Source of the DNA: Clostridia bacterium
Lineage (GTDB): Bacteria > Bacillota > Clostridia > UMGS1810
Assembly: GCA_017416845.1 (NCBI GenBank)
Contig: JAFQBA010000121.1
Location: 1 to 43,466, forward strand
Direction of reading: 5' to 3'
DNA: 43,466 nt
Shown: in pieces, positions 1 through 7,341 of the stretch
How positions within the stretch are numbered: position 1 is the stretch's first letter
Layout: every line of letters starts with the position of its first letter
Program-made: the position numbers and the translations under genes
Notes under the pieces: generated by a model
What the model was told of the DNA's origin: nothing
The model's database searches: none
What the model saw: the letters and a program-made list of their open reading frames with translations, nothing else

Positions 1-336
1 ACTATGGTTTTTATGGATATTGCAAAGGATGTTGACGGTCATATGGTTGCAATACCAAAAAAGCATGTTAAAAATATTCTTGATTGTGATATGGATACCA
101 TGAGTCATGTAATGTTTTCCGTAAAGAAGGTTTCTGAATATTTAGTTGAAAAATGTGGCTATCAAGGGGTAAATCTGTTAAACGCAAGTGGTGAAAGTGC
201 AGGACAATCTGTTTCTCATTTTCATATACATATTATACCAAGAAAAACCAATGATGGCATTGATGCATGGCCTGACTTTAAAGGCGCAGAATACGAAACA
301 GAACAAATCTATAATAAGATTAAAATTGATTTTTAG
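1..336 (+). CDS. HIT family (histidine triad) nucleotide hydrolase, 5'-truncated by the window edge
   Basis: The frame is open from the first base, so the N-terminus lies outside the window. The visible 110+ residues carry the histidine triad HFHIHIIP (His-x-His-x-His) near residues 73-79 and the preceding GESAGQSVSHFH stretch typical of HIT proteins. The N-terminal part (FMDIAKD...GHMVAIPKKH) matches the region just upstream of the triad. HIT proteins hydrolyse nucleoside phosphoramidates or dinucleoside polyphosphates using the middle histidine of the triad, in the cytosol. The C-terminus ends normally. A Nudix hydrolase of the Ap4A-hydrolase type follows 50 bp downstream, so the two may both act on dinucleoside polyphosphates; that link is an inference. 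Confidence 0.9.
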   Translation, partial: TMVFMDIAKDVDGHMVAIPKKHVKNILDCDMDTMSHVMFSVKKVSEYLVEKCGYQGVNLLNASGESAGQSVSHFHIHIIPRKTNDGIDAWPDFKGAEYETEQIYNKIKIDF

Positions 337-386
337 TTTTTATACAAGTCTGATTTTCAATTATTTGACAGTAGTGAGGAAATGAA

Positions 387-806
387 ATGACATATGAAAA
401 ATCATGTGGAGCAGTTGTGTTTATCCAAACAGACAATGACATAAAATACCTTTTGGTTCAAAACCTTGATGGTATCTATGGCTTCCCAAAAGGACATATG
501 GAAAGAGATGAAACAGAAGAAGAAACCGCATTGAGAGAAGTTTTTGAGGAAACGAACATAAAAATTGAACTGATAGACGGTTTCAAAAAAACAGATGAGT
601 ATTTACTGCCACGAAAGGATAACAAAATAAAGCGTGTAGTTTATTTTTTGGGTAAGTTTCAAAATCAAAATGTAATCTGTCAAAGAGAGGAATTGTCGGG
701 TGTTTATTTGCTTACTTACATGGAAGCAATATCGCTGCTAAAATATGAAAACTTAAAATGCATTCTTAAAGAAGCTGATTATTACATACGAAAAAATTGT
801 TTATGA
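387..806 (+). CDS. Nudix hydrolase (diadenosine-polyphosphate-hydrolase-like)
   Basis: A 139-aa protein with a clear Nudix box: G-x5-E-x7-REV-x-EET at about residues 36-57 (GHMERDETEEETALREVFEE), which binds divalent metal and cleaves nucleoside diphosphates linked to other groups. The opening SCGAVVF and the GFPKGHME context are typical of bis(5'-nucleosyl)-tetraphosphatase-like Nudix proteins. The usual Gly after EET is Asn here (EETNI), a tolerated change. Start ATG 387 is preceded by GTGAGGAAATGA. It directly follows the HIT gene in the same direction, so co-transcription is plausible. The real substrate cannot be read from sequence. Confidence 0.88.
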   Translation: MTYEKSCGAVVFIQTDNDIKYLLVQNLDGIYGFPKGHMERDETEEETALREVFEETNIKIELIDGFKKTDEYLLPRKDNKIKRVVYFLGKFQNQNVICQREELSGVYLLTYMEAISLLKYENLKCILKEADYYIRKNCL

Positions 807-819
807 TGATTATAGATGT

Positions 820-893
820 GTAGCCTTAACGACCAACCAAAGGATACCGAAAATTCACCGTTTGAGGCGTCTTCAGTGTTGGTTATTAGTACT
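820..893. repeat. Internally deleted copy of the MITE-like element
   Basis: It starts with GTAGCCTTAACGACC and continues with GATACCGAAAATTCAC and TTTGAGGCGTCTTCAGTGTT, all of which recur at 10596-10759. Compared with that 164-bp copy, about 90 internal bases are missing and the right end is degenerate (GGTTATTAGTACTA in place of GGTTGTTAAGGCTAAC). The short copy lies between the Nudix gene and the tannase-like gene and carries no coding capacity. Confidence 0.7.
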
Positions 894-928
894 AAATAAA
901 AAATACAAAAAGTATTATAAGAAACGGG

Positions 929-2398
929 TTGATATTTTTGCCAAAAGATATTACAAGAATAATCAATAAAATTAAAACACTGTTCAGTGAAATTACAGAG
1001 GTTGAAAGAATAGAAAACGGCTGTTTTAAAAATGAAACAGAAACTTTTTCCGATCTTCCTTCACTTTGTCGTGTTGTCATTGTGTCAAAGCCCGGCAAAG
1101 GCTCACTGATAAACTCGGAGCTGTGGCTGCCCGATAACTGGAACGGAGTTTTTATCGGATGCGGAAACGGCGGAATGGCAGGGGCAATAAGGTATGAAAA
1201 GCTTACTTATTATTCCAAGCTTGGCTATGCAGTTGCAAACACCGATATGGGAACATCCGGAGACAGAAACAGAGGCATTGACAATCCCGATGTGTGGAAG
1301 GATTTTGGATGGAGAGCAACCCACATTATGACCGAAATAAGCAAAGCCATAATAAAAGAGTATTACGGCAAAAAAGAAAGCTATTCATATTTTGTGGGAG
1401 AATCCACCGGCGGTCAGCAGGCGTATTCCGAGGCACAGCGTTTCCCCGATGATTATAACGGAATTATTGCAGGTGTGCCTGCTAATAACAGGGTATTTCT
1501 GCATACATATTTTTTGTGGAATCATAATCTTCTGCGTACCAAAGATGGCAAGACGATGTTTTCTTCTGAGAAAATAACCCAAATAACCGATGTTGCCAAT
1601 GAATACTTTAGTTTAAAAGATAGCAGCGAAAAGAAAGATTATGTGTCATTTCCATATGTTGACAAATCAACTATTGATGATTTTCTCGGGTTTTTAAAGG
1701 AAAAATGCCCCGAATTTACAAAAGAACAATTGACCTCATTGGAGATGGTCTACAAAGGTCCCGTTAATCCCGAAACAAATGAGCAAATATATAACGGAAT
1801 GCCAATCGGTTCGGAAGTTTATACCTGTGGGATTGAAATGTGTCAGAAAGAAGAAAGTCCGTTTTTTTATCCCTTTATCTGGGCGTTTGGCGAAGATTAT
1901 GACGGATACGAATTTGATTTTTCAGCTGACCTTGACCGGTTGCACCGCAAATTATCTCCCTATCTTAATGCGAACAATCCCGATTTGTCAGATTTTTATC
2001 GCCGTGGCGGAAAATTGATGGCTTATTCGGGAAGTGCTGACCCTTGTGTTCCATATCCCGATGCAATTAAATATTATAACAGAGTATGCGAAAAAATGGG
2101 CGGATATGAAATTGTTAAAAGCTTTTTTAAATTCTATATTTTGCCCGGAAAAGAGCATAGCACCAAGGGCAGGGGAGTAAATGAAATATGGGCGAACGAA
2201 AGCGGTGATTTGTTGCTTGACGCATTAAGACAATGGTGCGAAAATGAGATTGAACCCTCTTGCATCATAGGTGCTCATGTTGACGAAGAAAGCGATGAAG
2301 CAAGAGTAACTTCAATCCAAAAGGTATATCCATATGAATCCGAAAAAACAGAAGAAACAGATTATCCAAAATCGTGTGATGTCAGATATTTAGACTGA
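929..2398 (+). CDS. Tannase/feruloyl esterase family protein
   Basis: A 489-aa serine esterase-like protein. The nucleophile elbow GESTGGQQA (Ser about 159), followed by the EAQRFPDDYNGIIAGVPA stretch, is the signature of the tannase/feruloyl-esterase family. The acid (Asp about 371 in GSADPCVPY) and the histidine (about 410 in PGKEHS) complete a triad. Members cleave ester bonds between phenolic acids and sugars or polyols. No clear signal peptide is visible. The start is a TTG at 929 or 938 behind a weak AAACGGG site; no ATG fits. A D-aminoacylase-like gene begins 22 bp after the stop, so the two form an operon. Substrate unknown. Confidence 0.85.
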   Translation: MIFLPKDITRIINKIKTLFSEITEVERIENGCFKNETETFSDLPSLCRVVIVSKPGKGSLINSELWLPDNWNGVFIGCGNGGMAGAIRYEKLTYYSKLGYAVANTDMGTSGDRNRGIDNPDVWKDFGWRATHIMTEISKAIIKEYYGKKESYSYFVGESTGGQQAYSEAQRFPDDYNGIIAGVPANNRVFLHTYFLWNHNLLRTKDGKTMFSSEKITQITDVANEYFSLKDSSEKKDYVSFPYVDKSTIDDFLGFLKEKCPEFTKEQLTSLEMVYKGPVNPETNEQIYNGMPIGSEVYTCGIEMCQKEESPFFYPFIWAFGEDYDGYEFDFSADLDRLHRKLSPYLNANNPDLSDFYRRGGKLMAYSGSADPCVPYPDAIKYYNRVCEKMGGYEIVKSFFKFYILPGKEHSTKGRGVNEIWANESGDLLLDALRQWCENEIEPSCIIGAHVDEESDEARVTSIQKVYPYESEKTEETDYPKSCDVRYLD

Positions 2399-2420
2399 AT
2401 TGTTGAGAGGAGTATATAAC

Positions 2421-4073
2421 ATGAAAAACGAAAACACATATGATATAATTATCAAAAACGGAAACATAGTAGATGGAACGGGAGCGCCTTCTTATGTTGC
2501 AGACATTGCCGTTAAAAACGGCAAAATCGCATACATAGGAACACTTACGGATGAAAATGCATCAACAATAATAGACGCAAAAGGCAAATATGTTACTCCG
2601 GGCTTTATTGATTCCCACACCCATTCGGACGGTACCCTTTGGTGTCATCCGGAGTTTCAAAATGCTGTAAGACAAGGTGTTACAACAGAAATTGTCGGCA
2701 ACTGCGGCAATTCTATGAAGCATTCACTTCGCACAACACCCTTTGACCCTGCCTGCGACGGAATTGTTTCGGTTTATGACCTTTTTGGCACAGGTAAGCC
2801 TGTTCCAAAAGGAGCAATGGCAGCGGTTCTTGATAAGGCAGAAAAGCTTAAGCCGTCGGTTAACCTTGCGTGGCTTTGCGGTCACAATGATATCAGACTT
2901 GTTGCCGGAGCAACAGGAAAAGAAGTTACCGAGGAGCAGTTTAAGATTATGGAAGATCTTTTGCGTGAGGCTTTGGAGGCTGGTTTTATCGGTTTTTCAA
3001 CCGGTCTTGAATTTGACCCCGGTGTAAATTCCGAGCCCGAAGAAGTTGAACGTCTTGCAAAGATTGTGGCAGAATATGACGGTAACTATTGTTCTCATAT
3101 GAGAGATGAGGGAACATATATCATCGAAGCTGTTGAGGAATTTTTAAATGTTGTCCGCAAAAACGGCATAAGAGGTACTGTGTCTCATCTTAATGTTAAA
3201 TATGATAATGGTATTCCCAACGAATATCTCGATAAATGTATGCAGATGCTAAAAGATGCCCGTGAAAAAGAAAATCTTAACGTATATGCAGATATGCTTC
3301 CCACCTGCTTTGCATCGGGTCTTGCAATGGCTATACTTCCGCCATGGCTCTATGCAGACGGGGTTGAAAAATTCAAAGAAGTGCTTTCCACTCACGAGGG
3401 CAGAGACCGTGTTAAAAATGATCTTGACAGATACTGGCGTTTCCTCGGAGCAGGACAGTGGGACAGACTTATCAATCTCACAGCAGGTCACTTGCCTGAG
3501 TATGCAGGTCTTAGCTTTAAAGAAATAGTTGAAAAAATAGGCAAAGAGCCGGTTGAATGCTTCCTTGATGTCATTGCTTCCGTGGATTCAATGGAGCAGC
3601 TACGTAACATCGGTATGCAGGCAAATGTATTCCACGAGCAGATAATGATAGACAGCGTAGTAAAAGACCCCATATATATGTGGATGACAGATTCATCGGC
3701 CACAGGTCTTGAACATCCCACCCGTAAACCGTCGAAAAATGTACAGGCATATATGTCCATGATATACTTTTTCACTCGCTATGTCCGTGACCTTGGAGCA
3801 ATTTCAATTGAAAAGGCGGTAAATAAGGTAACAGGAATGCCTGCAGAGCATTACAGACTTGCAAATCGTGGTGTGCTCAAGGAAGGTAATTATGCAGATA
3901 TAAACGTGTTTGATATTAAAAACTTAAAAATCAATTCTGACTTTGCCAACCCGAGCCGCTATAGCGAAGGTTTTGATTGGGTAATTGTAAATGGAGAGCC
4001 GGTTGTTATAGACAGTGAGCATACAGGAAACAGACCCGGAATGGTTTTGCGTCGAGCTAAAACTACAATGTGA
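2421..4073 (+). CDS. N-acyl-D-amino-acid deacylase (D-aminoacylase) family amidohydrolase
   Basis: A 550-aa amidohydrolase-superfamily protein. The start is ATG 2421, placed by the AGAGGAG site 8-9 nt upstream; an upstream in-frame TTG at 2400 lacks such a site. It has the N-terminal beta-sandwich opening (IIIKNGNIVDGTG), the metal motif HTHSDG (His66, His68) and NCG with Cys95, then SHMRDEG, SHLNVK and TDSSATGLEHPTRKP, matching the metal and catalytic positions of D-aminoacylases (His67/His69/Cys96/His220/His250/Asp366 in the known enzyme). These enzymes hydrolyse N-acyl-D-amino acids or related amides (dihydropyrimidinase-like relatives exist). It is co-directional and 22 bp behind the tannase-like gene. 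Confidence 0.9.
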   Translation: MKNENTYDIIIKNGNIVDGTGAPSYVADIAVKNGKIAYIGTLTDENASTIIDAKGKYVTPGFIDSHTHSDGTLWCHPEFQNAVRQGVTTEIVGNCGNSMKHSLRTTPFDPACDGIVSVYDLFGTGKPVPKGAMAAVLDKAEKLKPSVNLAWLCGHNDIRLVAGATGKEVTEEQFKIMEDLLREALEAGFIGFSTGLEFDPGVNSEPEEVERLAKIVAEYDGNYCSHMRDEGTYIIEAVEEFLNVVRKNGIRGTVSHLNVKYDNGIPNEYLDKCMQMLKDAREKENLNVYADMLPTCFASGLAMAILPPWLYADGVEKFKEVLSTHEGRDRVKNDLDRYWRFLGAGQWDRLINLTAGHLPEYAGLSFKEIVEKIGKEPVECFLDVIASVDSMEQLRNIGMQANVFHEQIMIDSVVKDPIYMWMTDSSATGLEHPTRKPSKNVQAYMSMIYFFTRYVRDLGAISIEKAVNKVTGMPAEHYRLANRGVLKEGNYADINVFDIKNLKINSDFANPSRYSEGFDWVIVNGEPVVIDSEHTGNRPGMVLRRAKTTM

Positions 4074-4125
4074 TTAAATCGTATTGTTTTGATATAAAAA
4101 AAGGAAAGTTATAAAACGGGGTAAT

Positions 4126-4767
4126 ATGAGTATGAAACGAACAGAACATAGAGAGGAAAAGTGGATTTTTCCTTTTGTAAAATATGCACCATCAGAAGAA
4201 AAAACAAATCTTCCGCTGATAATTCAGCTTCATGGTGCCGGTGAACGCGGTAGCGGAAAAGATGACCTTGACAAAGTTGATGTACATGGATTTTCCGCAT
4301 ACCTAAAAGAAGCTGAACACAATTGTATAGTTGCTATGCCTCAATGCCCGGAGAATAGCTTTTGGGCGGCAAGAGTAGAGTCGATTATCGGATTTATCGG
4401 TCAGCTTATAAAAGAATACAATGTTGATGAAGACAGAGTATATCTCACGGGGCTTAGTATGGGCGGTTACGGTACATGGTTCACAGCCATGGCAAGACCC
4501 GACCTTTTTGCTGCCATAGCACCCGTTTGCGGTGGAGGAATGGCGTGGAATGCGTGTGTTCTCAATATGCCTGTGTGGGCTTTTCACGGTGCAGACGATA
4601 ACGTTGTTTCTCCTGTTCAATCGGATGAAATGGTAGAAAAACTAAAGCTTTCAAATTCTGATGTGACATACACCCGACTTGACGGTGTAGGGCATTTTGT
4701 ATGGAAACATACCTATAATAAGGAATTGATGGAGTGGCTTCTTTCAAAAAAACGTATGAAGCGTTGA
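4126..4767 (+). CDS. Alpha/beta-hydrolase (esterase/peptidase of the dienelactone-hydrolase type)
   Basis: A 213-aa cytosolic alpha/beta hydrolase. The oxyanion-hole segment LIIQLHGAGERG (about 31-42) is followed by the nucleophile elbow GLSMGG (Ser111), an acidic residue in HGADDNVV (Asp157/158) and His190 in GVGHFVW. This layout is that of predicted peptidases/phospholipase-like carboxylesterases. The starts ATG 4126 and ATG 4132 are both possible; an ACGGGG stretch lies 6-8 nt upstream of the first. It follows the deacylase by 52 bp and probably belongs to the same transcript. The substrate is unknown. Confidence 0.82.
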   Translation: MSMKRTEHREEKWIFPFVKYAPSEEKTNLPLIIQLHGAGERGSGKDDLDKVDVHGFSAYLKEAEHNCIVAMPQCPENSFWAARVESIIGFIGQLIKEYNVDEDRVYLTGLSMGGYGTWFTAMARPDLFAAIAPVCGGGMAWNACVLNMPVWAFHGADDNVVSPVQSDEMVEKLKLSNSDVTYTRLDGVGHFVWKHTYNKELMEWLLSKKRMKR

Positions 4768-4809
4768 GCGTTTGATTTTTATAAAAACTTTTAAGTGGAG
4801 TTTTGAGAT

Positions 4810-4890
4810 ATGGAAGAGATAATCAGAGTTAAATCTGAAATGAACGAAGAAAGATATCCTTCAAATCCGAAATTTGAATCGGGAAGATAG
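4810..4890 (+). CDS. Possible 26-residue peptide or gene remnant
   Basis: A short frame with an ATG at 4810 and a good GGAG site 9 nt upstream (4797-4800), ending at TAG 4888-4890. The peptide begins MEEIIRVKSEMNEER and is charged, with no membrane or signal character. I recognise no family. It could be the surviving 5' end of a deleted gene, since the region also contains truncated genes further right, or simply chance. Confidence 0.25.
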   Translation: MEEIIRVKSEMNEERYPSNPKFESGR

Positions 4891-4955
4891 ATAAAGACGT
4901 TTTATATCAATGTAAATGTTGTAAGTTGGATTTTGTATATTATGAGGTTATAAAA

Positions 4956-5435
4956 ATGATAGTGCATCCTTTTCCGCCTTTATATGATAAAAACTCAAAA
5001 ATATTGATTCTGGGTAGTTTCCCGTCGGTGAAATCCCGTGAACAAATGTTTTTCTACGGTCATCCTCAAAACCGTTTCTGGAAGGTGATTTCTTCGGTAT
5101 TTGAATGTAAAGAACCTGAAACCATAGAAGAAAAAAAGAAACTTTTATATGAAAACGGTATTGCACTTTGGGATGTCATTGCATCCTGTGAAATAATCGG
5201 AAGTTCAGACAGTTCCATTAAAAACGTGGAAGTAAATGATATATCCAAAATATTGAAGGAAGCAAACATCATGGAGATTTTTGTTAATGGAAAAACTGCC
5301 GAAAAGTATTATAAAAGGTATACTCAAGCTCAAACCGGCAGAAATGCAATATGTCTGCCATCAACATCTCCTGCTAATGCAGGTTATTCATTGGCTAAGC
5401 TTATTGAAAAATGGGAGATTATAAAGAATATTTGA
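4956..5435 (+). CDS. DNA-deoxyinosine (hypoxanthine-DNA) glycosylase, UDG superfamily
   Basis: A 159-aa protein of the uracil-DNA-glycosylase fold. Diagnostic segments are ILGSFPSVKSRE (about 20-31), FFYGHPQNRFW (about 34-44), ALWDVI (about 71-76) and the C-terminal LPSTSPAN. This combination is seen in family-6 UDG/hypoxanthine-DNA glycosylases, which excise deaminated adenine from DNA in base-excision repair. The start is ATG 4956 with GAGG at 4944-4947; an in-frame TTG at 4926 would add ten residues with no ribosome binding site. Length fits the family. The next gene starts 20 bp after this stop. Confidence 0.88.
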   Translation: MIVHPFPPLYDKNSKILILGSFPSVKSREQMFFYGHPQNRFWKVISSVFECKEPETIEEKKKLLYENGIALWDVIASCEIIGSSDSSIKNVEVNDISKILKEANIMEIFVNGKTAEKYYKRYTQAQTGRNAICLPSTSPANAGYSLAKLIEKWEIIKNI

Positions 5436-5455
5436 AACGTAAAGGAGACACTACT

Positions 5456-6787
5456 ATGAAAAGAATATTAATTGTTGTTGCTCTGTTGTTGTTTTTTATG
5501 ACTGTTACCGTTATGGGTGAAACGTCTGAGGTGACAGTTATTACTTCGCCATTTAAGGTAATAATTAATGATATTTCCATTTGTGAAAACGTGCAATATC
5601 CTGCTTTGTTCTATCGGGGCGTAATCTATATACCAATGACATTTGATGTGGGAAAGTCTATTGGCAAAAGTATTGAGTGGGTAGACGGATATAGCAAGGA
5701 TGTTCTCCTTCTCACTGAAACGGAAAAATCTGTTCCCGGCAAAAATGTTGATGTTGAAATTATGTCTTCACAAACAGTAGATGCAGAATTGGCAAATTGC
5801 ACAGTTGCAGTATGCATAGGGGAAAGCATAAATTTTATTGATGGAACAGAAGAATACCCTTTATTAAGATATAAAGACATAATATACATTCCGCTAACCT
5901 GGGGAAATATTGTAGAAAAATTTGGTTGGAGCTATACTTTTGAAGAAACGGAAGGTATATGTTTAGATGTCTCGCAAACAAATGTAGACAGCGAACTTCA
6001 AAAAGACATCTATACCTCAGAAGACGGAAGTACAACCTGCTATATTTTAGAAAGAAAAATGTACATAGATGATTACGGTTATGATGCAACAGATTGGATT
6101 GGTTTAATCAGATACAATCATGATATGACAGGCAAACGTTTATGGTGCTTGGGTATGGGCGAGTTTGTTGTAGAAAAAGAACTTTCTCATCCTGTAAAAA
6201 AAGGTGATATAAGGTTTTTTAAAACCTACAAAGAAAACGAATTCAAAGCACCTCAAATTCAAGATTCCCGGACAATTTTACATTCTGCAACAACAATGAT
6301 GCTGGATACACGAACCGGCTGTATAAATAAATGGAATACCATTCCCTCATGGAGAAATAAAGCTGAAATAGATGAAAATACAGGATATTATGTTATAAGT
6401 ATGTCAGAAACAGATTATGTTTCCGATTCCATTGAAATAATAAACTCGGAGAAAGTTGACATTGAACTTAAATCTATTCCTATGACATATGTAATAAAAA
6501 GAATCGATGATGGTAGGGATGAAGTTGTATTAACATATGATGTTCCGCATTTTGCGGCAGGAAACTTGCTTGTTCCTGCATCCACAAGCAGCACCATAAC
6601 AAAAGTTTTAATAAGACTGCCTCAGTGGGATTTCAGAGATGCTAACGGTGAATATGTACCCGAAGGAGATTATGAAATCATTTTAAACGTACCCGATAGT
6701 GTTGAATATGTTAAAGATGGAGAGACGATTATTCTCGATAATCCAAAAGGGGTTTTTATTAATTCAAAAATAAAATTAACAAAATAA
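5456..6787 (+). CDS. Secreted protein with copper-amine-oxidase N-terminal (stalk)-like domains
   Basis: A 443-aa protein starting at ATG 5456 with AAAGGAGA at 5441-5448. Residues 1-22 (MKRILIVVALLLFFMTVTVMG) form a signal peptide with no lipobox cysteine. Two repeats follow: FKVIINDISICENVQYPALF with GVIYIPMTF, then VAVCIGESINFIDGTEEYP with DIIYIPLTW. These are the V-x-x-N/D-G...YPL...YIPL pattern of the copper-amine-oxidase N-terminal-like/stalk domains of Clostridia, used as extracellular spacer modules. The C-terminal 230 residues, ending in a beta-rich VPEGDYEIILNVPDS region, are not recognised. There is no catalytic motif. Role unknown; probably cell-surface or secreted. Confidence 0.75.
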   Translation: MKRILIVVALLLFFMTVTVMGETSEVTVITSPFKVIINDISICENVQYPALFYRGVIYIPMTFDVGKSIGKSIEWVDGYSKDVLLLTETEKSVPGKNVDVEIMSSQTVDAELANCTVAVCIGESINFIDGTEEYPLLRYKDIIYIPLTWGNIVEKFGWSYTFEETEGICLDVSQTNVDSELQKDIYTSEDGSTTCYILERKMYIDDYGYDATDWIGLIRYNHDMTGKRLWCLGMGEFVVEKELSHPVKKGDIRFFKTYKENEFKAPQIQDSRTILHSATTMMLDTRTGCINKWNTIPSWRNKAEIDENTGYYVISMSETDYVSDSIEIINSEKVDIELKSIPMTYVIKRIDDGRDEVVLTYDVPHFAAGNLLVPASTSSTITKVLIRLPQWDFRDANGEYVPEGDYEIILNVPDSVEYVKDGETIILDNPKGVFINSKIKLTK

Positions 6788-6836
6788 TTATTCAATGTGA
6801 CACAATACTGCAATTAAAGAAACGGAGAATCTATAA

Positions 6837-7052
6837 ATGGCTTGGTATGATGAAGCAATTTTTTATCACATATATCCTCTTGGTATGACGGGAGCTCCAA
6901 AGCAAAATACATATGGCAATCCTGAGCATAGGTTAAACACATTAATACCTTTTATTCCGAAAATAAAAGAACTTGGCTGTGATGTGACCCCAAAAAGTCT
7001 AACTTTTTGGGGTCACATCAATAAATCACTTGTTGAGACACGCCCTTTTTAA
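6837..7052 (+). pseudogene. 5' fragment of a GH13 alpha-amylase-family gene
   Basis: The first 49 residues (WYDEAIFYHIYPLGMTG, then PEHRLNTLIPFIPKIKELGCD) match the start of GH13 enzymes: strand beta-1 with YHIYPLG and the helix that normally leads to a GPLFES-type strand beta-2. At codon 50 the frame runs into the 39-bp palindrome at 6981-7019 and then 11 unrelated codons before a stop. No further amylase sequence is present in any frame before the next gene, so more than 85% of a typical GH13 protein is missing. ATG 6837 is preceded by an ACGGAGAA site. The break point coincides with the palindrome, suggesting a deletion mediated by a mobile element. Confidence 0.82.
6981..7019. repeat. Perfect 39-bp palindrome, probably abutting IS terminal inverted repeats
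   Basis: The left arm GATGTGACCCCAAAAAGT (6981-6998), spacer CTA and right arm ACTTTTTGGGGTCACATC (7002-7019) match base for base over 18 bp. TGTGACCCCAAAAAGT resembles the ends of IS3/IS150-type elements, so this may be what remains when both ends of such an element are joined with the transposase lost. No clear target duplication flanks it. It could also act as a transcription terminator, although no T-run follows. The IS family name is from memory, not a search. Confidence 0.6.
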
Positions 7053-7341
7053 TTGTTGTATTTATATGAGTGAAAGCTAAAAAACATTAGTTGATTTAAA
7101 GCGGATTTTTATGCTTTGAAGATTTTCATAGTTGATCAAATCTGCGAATCTTCTTTAGTATTGTCTGTTATAAATATCATCTGATGTGAGATTATGTTGG
7201 AGGAATTATTGAAATAAATTGTGTTTAAAAATATGTTCAAAATATAAAACATATTGTCTAAAAACAAAAAAGCAATGTTTTAATATTTGTGTTAATATAA
7301 AATAAAAAACATTTCCAAAATTTATTTCAGGGGGTTTTGCT
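7053..7341. other. Intergenic region ahead of the unclassified glycoside hydrolase
   Basis: About 290 bp between the truncated GH13 fragment and the next gene. No coding sequence is supported. Its right half holds the promoter/operator copy at 7235-7298 and the GGGGG ribosome binding site at about 7330-7334; the left half shows no recognisable feature. Confidence 0.6.
7235..7298 (+). promoter_or_regulatory. Promoter/operator copy A of a three-member shared motif
   Basis: It begins GTTCAAAATA, has TGTCTAAAAA at offset 21-30 and a -10-like TAATAT at 7293-7298, exactly 58 nt from the first base of the motif. The same layout without gaps is found at 10784 and 12751. No good -35 box is present, which fits an activator-dependent promoter. 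It serves the glycoside hydrolase gene starting at 7342. Confidence 0.6.
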
